Assembly: GCF_014230465.1 (NCBI RefSeq)
Contig: NZ_JAAXCY010000004.1
Location: 617,956 to 681,955, forward strand
Source of the DNA: Pseudomonas cremoris
GTDB lineage: Bacteria > Pseudomonadota > Gammaproteobacteria > Pseudomonadales > Pseudomonadaceae
Direction: 5' to 3'
DNA length: 64,000 nt
Shown: piece after piece, positions 58,765 through 64,000 of the stretch
How the letters are laid out: each line of letters begins with the position of its first letter
How positions within the stretch are numbered: the first letter of the stretch is position 1
The notes under the pieces: generated by a model
Databases searched by the model: none
What the model was told of the DNA's origin: nothing
What the model saw: the letters and a program-made list of their open reading frames with translations, nothing else
Made by a program: the position numbers and the translations under genes

Positions 58765-58948
58765 AAAGGTTATTTAGTGACAGCATTCATTTTGGCTTTG
58801 TTTTGCACGAGGTTAGGTTGTAGGGAACCCATTGAGTAATAGGCTTGCATCATCAAAAAATTGCTAAATTTCAAGCCAAAGGCTGCTCAGAAATATAAGA
58901 TTGGAAATGTTAAGAAATATCAGGGATTTTCTGAATGGGTAAAGGGTT

Positions 58949-60943
58949 ATGAGTAGATTGCGGACCGCGCTTCTGGGGCTGCCTCGGCGGAAGAAGCGAA
59001 TGATCCAGGTCGCTACCGACATTTTGGTAGTTTGGGCGGCATTGTGGCTGGCTTTTGTCGTCAGGCTAGGATTGGACGAGATGGTGAATCCTCTGAAGCT
59101 TCATCTGTGGCTGTTCATCGCCGCCCCGATTGTCGCGATTCCGCTTTTTGTCCGTTTTGGTCTATATCGCGCAGTGATGCGATATTTTGGTAACGACGCA
59201 CTGATTGCGATCATAAAGGCTGTCACCCTTTCATCGTTGATTCTGGGCATTGTCGTTTATTGGTACGGCAACCACGAAAATGTGGTGCCCCGCTCTATAA
59301 TCTTTATCTACTGGTGGCTCAGCTTGATTGCTGTAGGCGGCCTGCGCCTCGCAATGCGCCAGTATTTTCTGGGCGATTGGTTCACCGCGGCTCAATACGT
59401 TCCTTTCACAAGCCGTGAGGACGGCTTGCCCCGTGTTGCGATTTATGGGGCGGGTGCTGCCGGGAACCAATTGGTGGCAGCGTTGCGCATGGGAAGAGTC
59501 ATGCGACCGGTAGCATTTATTGATGATGACAACGGTATTTCTGACCGTGTCATTTCAGGGTTGCACGTATACAAACCCAAGCATATTCAGCAGATGATCG
59601 AAGCTACCGGCGCCCAGGAAATACTGCTGGCGATTCCTTCATCCAACCGCGGTCGTCGTCGCGAGATCCTCGGTTTTCTTGAGGGCTTTCCTCTGCACGT
59701 ACGAAGCGTCCCGGGTTTCATGGATTTGGCCAGCGGGCGAGTGAAGGTTGATGATATTCAAGAGGTCGATATTGCGGATCTTCTCGGGCGTGATTCCGTT
59801 CCGGCGCAGGATGAGTTGCTTGAACACTGCATCAAGGGGCAAACCGTCCTGGTGACAGGTGCTGGTGGTTCAATCGGCTCTGAACTCTGTCGACAAATAT
59901 TGGCTCTTCGCCCGAAAACCTTGCTGCTGTTCGAGCACAGTGAATTCAACCTGTACAGCATTCTCTCGGAACTCGAACAACGGGTGATCCGCGAAGCGTT
60001 GCCGGTAAGACTTCTACCTATATTGGGTTCAGTGCGAATCCCATCCAAGCTGTTGGACGTAATGAAGAGTTGGCGTGTTGACACGGTTTATCATGCAGCC
60101 GCCTACAAGCACGTACCGATGGTGGAGCATAATATCGCAGAAGGCTTATTGAATAACGTGATTGGAACGTTGAACACCGCTCAAGCAGCACTGCAGGCCG
60201 GGGTGGCCAACTTTGTGCTTATTTCGACGGATAAAGCTGTCAGGCCAACTAATGTGATGGGGAGTACTAAGCGCTTGGCGGAACTCACGTTGCAGGCACT
60301 CAGCAAGGAGCTGGCGCCCGTGATGTTTGGCGACAAATCTAATATATCCCGTGTCAACAAAACCCGTTTTACGATGGTGCGTTTTGGCAATGTATTAGGT
60401 TCTTCCGGTTCAGTAATTCCGTTATTTCATAAGCAAATCAAGTCGGGTGGACCATTAACTGTTACCCACCCCAAAATCACTCGTTACTTCATGACTATCC
60501 CCGAAGCCGCGCAATTGGTCATTCAGGCTGGCTCAATGGGGCAGGGGGGCGACGTGTTTGTACTCGACATGGGCGAGCCCGTAAAAATTGTCGAACTCGC
60601 CGAAAAGATGATCCACCTCTCCGGCTTGAGCGTGCGTTCCGACAAAAACCCCCACGGCGACATCGCCATTGAATTCACTGGGCTACGTCCCGGCGAAAAG
60701 CTTTACGAAGAGTTACTGATTGGCGATAACGTCGTCGCCACCCAGCACCCAATGATCATGAGTGCAAACGAAGACCATCTCTCTTGGGAAGTGCTTAAGG
60801 GCAAGCTGGTCGAGCTTCTGGCCGCAGTGGACCAAGACGACTACACCCGGGTCCGCCAACTCCTTCGCGACACCGTCAGTGGCTACTCCCCCGATGGGGA
60901 AATTGTCGATTGGATCTACCAACAGCGTCGACAGGAGCCCTGA
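58949..60943 (+). CDS. wbpM: UDP-GlcNAc 4,6-dehydratase WbpM
   Basis: 664 residues, the PAO1 WbpM size. Four N-terminal membrane helices (about 18-133), a first nucleotide-binding domain (AIYGAGAAGNQLV, about 170) and the catalytic SDR domain (TGAGGSIGSELCRQ, about 303). The active site STDKAVRPTNVMGSTKR has Met in place of Tyr. It makes UDP-4-keto-6-deoxy-GlcNAc, needed for most Pseudomonas O-antigens, and marks the right border of the locus. The 3' third is visibly more GC-rich than the 5' part. A terminator follows. Confidence 0.96.
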   Translation: MSRLRTALLGLPRRKKRMIQVATDILVVWAALWLAFVVRLGLDEMVNPLKLHLWLFIAAPIVAIPLFVRFGLYRAVMRYFGNDALIAIIKAVTLSSLILGIVVYWYGNHENVVPRSIIFIYWWLSLIAVGGLRLAMRQYFLGDWFTAAQYVPFTSREDGLPRVAIYGAGAAGNQLVAALRMGRVMRPVAFIDDDNGISDRVISGLHVYKPKHIQQMIEATGAQEILLAIPSSNRGRRREILGFLEGFPLHVRSVPGFMDLASGRVKVDDIQEVDIADLLGRDSVPAQDELLEHCIKGQTVLVTGAGGSIGSELCRQILALRPKTLLLFEHSEFNLYSILSELEQRVIREALPVRLLPILGSVRIPSKLLDVMKSWRVDTVYHAAAYKHVPMVEHNIAEGLLNNVIGTLNTAQAALQAGVANFVLISTDKAVRPTNVMGSTKRLAELTLQALSKELAPVMFGDKSNISRVNKTRFTMVRFGNVLGSSGSVIPLFHKQIKSGGPLTVTHPKITRYFMTIPEAAQLVIQAGSMGQGGDVFVLDMGEPVKIVELAEKMIHLSGLSVRSDKNPHGDIAIEFTGLRPGEKLYEELLIGDNVVATQHPMIMSANEDHLSWEVLKGKLVELLAAVDQDDYTRVRQLLRDTVSGYSPDGEIVDWIYQQRRQEP

Positions 60944-61000
60944 TTTAATACCCTGTTACTCAAGTACTTTTGACGAATCCCCAACATCGCCTAAGTTTGA

Positions 61001-61027
61001 AAAGCAGCTTCGGAAAAGCTGCTTTTT
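61001..61027 (+). terminator. Rho-independent terminator of the O-antigen operon
   Basis: AAAGCAGCTT and AAGCTGCTTT form a perfect ten-base stem around a five-base loop, running into TTTTT. It lies 57 bp after wbpM and 27 bp before the comEA-like start. Confidence 0.9.
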
Positions 61028-61053
61028 CACTTATCGATCCCAAGGAGCGTCAA

Positions 61054-61386
61054 ATGCAAACCCCCTACCTAACCTCCCTTATCTTCGCCTTCCTCACTAC
61101 TCTCACCCTCACCACCACCGCAGCCCCTTCCCTCAAGCCCGAAGCCCCGACCCCCATCACCGCCCAACTCTCCAAAACCGAGCAACCCGCCAAGGTCAAC
61201 CTCAACGCCGCCGACGCCGAAACCTTACGCCGTGACCTCTTTGGCATCGGCGCGGCGAAAGCCAAGGCGATCATCGCCTACCGTGAAAGCAATGGCCCGT
61301 TCACGGCGGTGGATGAGTTGTTGGAGGTGAAGGGGATCGGCAAGGCGTTGCTGGAGAAGAATCGCGAGAGGCTGGAAATCAACTAA
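61054..61386 (+). CDS. ComEA-like helix-hairpin-helix DNA-binding protein
   Basis: 110 residues from ATG 61054 (AAGGAG 6 nt upstream). A signal peptide or membrane anchor (about 1-24) is followed by a proline-rich linker and a ComEA helix-hairpin-helix pair (VNLNAADAETLRRDLFGIGA, then AAKAKAIIAYRE and VKGIGKALLEKN). It should bind DNA at the cell surface without sequence preference. A ComEA-like gene follows wbpM in P. aeruginosa too. Codon use is again GC-rich, so it lies outside the imported region. Confidence 0.9.
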   Translation: MQTPYLTSLIFAFLTTLTLTTTAAPSLKPEAPTPITAQLSKTEQPAKVNLNAADAETLRRDLFGIGAAKAKAIIAYRESNGPFTAVDELLEVKGIGKALLEKNRERLEIN

Positions 61387-61399
61387 TACATATCAGGAG

Positions 61400-61422
61400 G
61401 GCCGGTCATTGACCGGCCTTTT
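61400..61422. terminator. Bidirectional terminator between comEA-like and TetR genes
   Basis: GGCCGGTC and GACCGGCC pair perfectly with an ATT loop, followed by TTTT. The last bases of the opposing TetR gene lie inside the stem. Confidence 0.8.
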
Positions 61423-61990
61423 CATCCTCGGGCTCACATATCTGCGCTTTCAAGCTATCACGGACCACATCCATGATCCGCGCCGCCAGGGCCGGATTTT
61501 CGACACTTCTGGCCAGCACCAGCGCTCCAACCAGTGTCGACATCAACAGCAATCCCTGAGTATCGCCTCGTCCATCCGCCAGTGCTGCTTCTATTTGCTT
61601 GAGCCTTGCGCCAAGCACCGCATCGGTCGTTGCGCTTTGCTGGCCTCTTAGCCCTAGTTCAGATGACATGGTGGGCAGCGGGCAGCCTTCACCTGGGGAC
61701 GTGTGGTGCCATTCCGACAGGTAGCTGTCGATAAACGCTTCCAGTGGCCTTTCTTGGCTGAAGAGCATCTCGCAATGGGCATCCAACTCGGCAGCAGCAA
61801 CCTGCAGCGCCTTTTCCACCAATTCGTCCTTGGAGGCGAAATGCGCGTAAAACCCGCCGTGTGTAAGATTTAGTGCTTTCATCAATGGCTGTAGCCCCGT
61901 GGCACCAATACCATCGCGGCGGAAGCGAACGGAAGCTTCCTTGATGATGCGTTGGTGGGTCTGGGCTTTGTGGTCTTGTGAATAACGCAT
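61406..61990 (-). CDS. TetR-family transcriptional regulator
   Basis: 194 residues from the ATG at 61990 (GAGG about 9 nt upstream; a start at 62017 would add nine residues). The helix-turn-helix is typical: TGLQPLMKALNLTHGGFYAHFASKDELV (about 30-57, shown here only as family evidence through GGFYAHF). The C-terminal ligand domain resembles the TetR_C group of stress and efflux regulators. No efflux gene lies next to it in the window; the divergent GntR gene is the only visible neighbour target. Effector unknown. Confidence 0.85.
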   Translation of the reverse strand: MRYSQDHKAQTHQRIIKEASVRFRRDGIGATGLQPLMKALNLTHGGFYAHFASKDELVEKALQVAAAELDAHCEMLFSQERPLEAFIDSYLSEWHHTSPGEGCPLPTMSSELGLRGQQSATTDAVLGARLKQIEAALADGRGDTQGLLLMSTLVGALVLARSVENPALAARIMDVVRDSLKAQICEPEDEKAGQ

Positions 61991-62024
61991 TGGGATGCCT
62001 CGGGGACGTAGCGGCATTCTAACG

Positions 62025-62036
62025 AAGGTGAACCTT
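62025..62036. promoter_or_regulatory. Candidate operator in the tetR-gntR divergent region
   Basis: AAGGT and ACCTT stand as inverted arms with a two-base centre, 35 bp before the TetR start. The position suits autorepression but the dyad is short. Confidence 0.3.
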
Positions 62037-62123
62037 TTTAAACATCACGACAAGACCGCGTTGCATTGGCATGAAAAGTGATGACGTTTGCTTTAGGTAT
62101 TGTTCAACAATCGTGAGGCCGTG

Positions 62124-62768
62124 ATGACGCTTAGCATGTCCTTAGCCGACCAGATCGCCCTGGAACTCCGTGCCGACATTATCGGTGGGCGGTTGCTGCC
62201 GGGGATGGCGTTGGTCGAAGTGGAATTGGTCAAAGCTTACAACGCGTCGCGTAATACGATTCGCGAGGCACTGCATCGTCTGGGGCAAGAGGGTCTGACC
62301 CGATATGTGCGCAACAAAGGCGTGATGGTCCGACGTCTTGAGCGCTCAGAAGTGCGTGATCTATTTGTAGTCCGTCGCACGTTAGAGCTGCAGGCCATCG
62401 CCCAGAGCAGCGCGCTCACTGACGATCAATCTGAACGCATGCAAAACGCCATCGACGCCACCACTCTGGCGCGGGAGCGCGAAGACTGGCGTGCTGTAGC
62501 TACTCACAGTTTGGTATTCCACCAACTGATTGTGGGCTTGATGCGTAGCCCACTGTTCGACGAGTTTTTTGCCCAGGTCATCGCCCAGCTGCGCCTGGTG
62601 TTTTGCGCTGCGCCTGATGAGCAGCGTTTCCAGTCGCCCTGGCTGGAGCGCGACCGTAAGATTTATCAACTATTGGTCCAGCAGGACAAACCGGCGGCAG
62701 GAGAGGCGATGAGCTTGTACCTGGATGATTCGGAACGCCTGTCGTTGGCCCTGTTTTCCACCCCCTGA
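62124..62768 (+). CDS. GntR-family regulator, FadR/FCD subgroup
   Basis: 214 residues from ATG 62124 (GAGG 8 nt upstream; TTG 62100 is a poorer start). The winged helix covers about residues 5-70 (VELVKAYNASRNTIREALHR) and the FCD effector domain about 78-205, with the metal-ligand type His in the phrase VATHSLVFHQLIVG. The DUF1989 gene follows 15 bp after its stop and is probably its regulated partner, in nitrogen-compound metabolism. Confidence 0.87.
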   Translation: MTLSMSLADQIALELRADIIGGRLLPGMALVEVELVKAYNASRNTIREALHRLGQEGLTRYVRNKGVMVRRLERSEVRDLFVVRRTLELQAIAQSSALTDDQSERMQNAIDATTLAREREDWRAVATHSLVFHQLIVGLMRSPLFDEFFAQVIAQLRLVFCAAPDEQRFQSPWLERDRKIYQLLVQQDKPAAGEAMSLYLDDSERLSLALFSTP

Positions 62769-62783
62769 TGGAGGATGCGCATC

Positions 62784-63632
62784 ATGTACAAAGACTATCC
62801 GGCCGCTTATCAGGTCAGTAAAGGTTCGGCGTTACAGGTAGATACGGCGTTTTATGAGCGTATTCGTGATCGAAAGGAGCAGCGCACGCTGATCGAGCAG
62901 TTCGAAGTGCCCATCCGTACGGGCAAGGCGTGGAAGGTGCCGGCGGGGCATGTGTTTCGTGTGACTACGCCAGTGGGCCCGCAGGTGGGCGACTTCAATG
63001 TGTGGAACGCCAACGATCCTCGCGAACGCCTTTGGGCGGCGCGTACCCGTCAGCTACAGGGCGCTCATGTCAGCACCCATGATCGGCTTTGGTCGAACCT
63101 GCCGTTCCTGCGGCCTTTGGTGACGATCACCGATGACAGCCTGGCGAGCTACGGTATCGATGAGCACGGTGGGCGGTTGCACGATTTGCTGGGTACGCGC
63201 TGCGATCCGTATGTGAATCGCATGCTCACGGGCGAGGACTTCCATCATCATTGCCATTCGAACCTGACCCGTGCGGTATTACCTCATGGGCTGACAGAAT
63301 TTGACGTGCATGACGTGTTGAATATTTTCCAGTGCACGGGCCTCAATCATGACGACATGTACTTCATGAAGGCTTGTCCGGCGCAGAAGGGCGACTACCT
63401 GGAGTTTTTTGCCGAGATTGATTTGCTGTGTGCGTTGTCGACCTGCCCAGGTGGGGATTTGTCGTTACCGATGTGGGGGCCGGATGCACAGGACCCGCTG
63501 ACGGTGTGTCGTCCGTTGGGGGTTGAGATTTATAGGTTGGAGGAGGCGCTACTGGGCGGCTGGAGTCAGCCGGAACGTGCTGCCTACAAGGGGCAGCACG
63601 GATTGCAAATTGCTAAGGCGGATTGGGAGTAA
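62784..63632 (+). CDS. DUF1989 (urea carboxylase-associated) family protein
   Basis: 282 residues from the ATG at 62784, which has GGAGG nine bases upstream; the ATG at 62775 directly abuts that box. The family phrases VGDFNVWNANDPRERLWAAR, SNLPFLRPLVTI and HHHCHSNLTRAVLPHG, with clustered His and Cys, suggest a metal site. Relatives accompany urea carboxylase or urea amidolyase genes, but none is in this window and the biochemical role is unsettled. Probable operon with the GntR gene. Confidence 0.85.
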   Translation: MYKDYPAAYQVSKGSALQVDTAFYERIRDRKEQRTLIEQFEVPIRTGKAWKVPAGHVFRVTTPVGPQVGDFNVWNANDPRERLWAARTRQLQGAHVSTHDRLWSNLPFLRPLVTITDDSLASYGIDEHGGRLHDLLGTRCDPYVNRMLTGEDFHHHCHSNLTRAVLPHGLTEFDVHDVLNIFQCTGLNHDDMYFMKACPAQKGDYLEFFAEIDLLCALSTCPGGDLSLPMWGPDAQDPLTVCRPLGVEIYRLEEALLGGWSQPERAAYKGQHGLQIAKADWE

Positions 63633-63640
63633 CCGAGGAT

Positions 63641-63808
63641 TCACCGATCCTGCGCATCTTTGGCATCCGCTTGAGCATTGCGCTCGGCCACACTTTTGCG
63701 TTGTTCATCGGTGAGTTGGACCTTGTTGGCGCTGTCGCGAAGCATCAACAAACCGCCGACGATTGAGCCGATCGCGACGACTAAAATTAACCAGGCATAC
63801 CACGGCAT
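63641..63808 (-). CDS. DUF2897 small membrane protein
   Basis: 55 residues, ATG at 63808 to TGA at 63641, preceded by AAGGAGCGTCCT, a strong ribosome-binding site. The translation starts MPWYAWLILVVAIGSIVGGL, one membrane helix, and has a polar tail ending in QADAKDAQDR. This is the pseudomonad DUF2897 pattern. Function unknown. It converges on the DUF1989 gene with only 8 bp between the stops. Confidence 0.85.
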   Translation of the reverse strand: MPWYAWLILVVAIGSIVGGLLMLRDSANKVQLTDEQRKSVAERNAQADAKDAQDR

Positions 63809-64000
63809 AGGACGCTCCTTGAAGTGCTGACCGTAGGGTAGTTCCCTGCGGTGATGGTTGCTTTGAACGACAGACCCCTTTGGGGTTCATTTTAATCCTT
63901 GCAAGTCCGCGTAGCGAGACATCGCTGCAGGAGTTGTCGGGTATCGTCGTCAGCAAAATACTAGCGCCATGAGGCGCGATCAAATGGATCTGGTAAGCTT
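63809..64000. other. Window end, no gene assigned
   Basis: These 192 bp hold the promoter side of the DUF2897 gene and a small ACCCC/GGGGT hairpin (63874-63886). Open frames here have no ribosome-binding site or recognisable product. Confidence 0.4.

Noticed and set aside
63705..63983. 92-codon open frame on the minus strand near the window end
   Set aside because: No ribosome-binding site and it overlaps the well-supported DUF2897 gene in another frame.

Overview
The window is chromosomal DNA of a Pseudomonas, most likely from the P. fluorescens group. Three things point there. The gene order yciK-like / mupP / ubiG / MTA deaminase / mtnA / gyrA / serC / pheA / hisC / tyrA-aroA / cmk / rpsA / ihfB, leading into an O-antigen locus that ends in wbpM, is the arrangement known from P. 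aeruginosa PAO1. The intergenic repeats built on GTGGGAGCGGGCTTGCTCGC are of the type typical of P. fluorescens genomes. The proteins read as pseudomonad orthologues throughout.

Layout. (1) 1-8.9 kb: a HAD hydrolase fragment, two LysR regulators with partner genes, the PunR/PunC purine-efflux pair, a Tsx-like outer-membrane channel, a third LysR and an NCS2 nucleobase permease. This looks like a nucleoside/nucleobase transport neighbourhood. (2) 8.9-17.1 kb: a proline iminopeptidase gene, a LuxR solo of the plant-responsive PipR/OryR type, a second S33 peptidase and a complete peptide ABC transporter. Two lux-box-like inverted repeats with the same right half lie in front of the two peptidase genes. 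(3) 17.2-34.4 kb: conserved housekeeping genes for peptidoglycan recycling, ubiquinone, methylthioadenosine salvage, DNA gyrase, the serine/aromatic supraoperon, ribosomal protein S1, IHF-beta and a LapA-type membrane protein. (4) 34.4-35.8 kb: about 1.4 kb of AT-richer DNA without a convincing gene, sitting where wzz lies in PAO1. It holds an inverted repeat, a terminator-like hairpin and a possible RfaH/ops element. (5) 35.8-60.9 kb: a one-strand O-antigen cluster of lower GC. (6) 61-64 kb: comEA-like, TetR, GntR plus a DUF1989 gene, and a tiny DUF2897 membrane protein.

The O-antigen cluster can be read as a pathway. WbpA, WbpB, WbpE and WbpD make UDP-GlcNAc3NAcA. No WbpI-type epimerase is present, so the sugar should keep the gluco configuration. 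WbpG-HisH-HisF should convert an N-acetyl group to an acetamidino group. FnlA-FnlB-FnlC make UDP-L-FucNAc. WbpM, a DegT aminotransferase, a PglD-like acyltransferase and a PglC-like phosphoglycosyl transferase suggest an N-acylated 4-amino-trideoxy hexosamine (bacillosamine type) as first sugar. A 3-hydroxybutyryl-CoA dehydrogenase placed between the acyltransferase and the aminotransferase may supply its acyl group. One phosphoglycosyl transferase plus two GT4 enzymes fits a trisaccharide repeat. Wzx, Wzy, an O-acetyltransferase, a FemAB-like enzyme, a GNAT, a NodB-type deacetylase and an AspH-type oxygenase complete the set. The last group is the least explained part of the window.

No rRNA, tRNA, CRISPR array, prophage or intact insertion sequence was seen.
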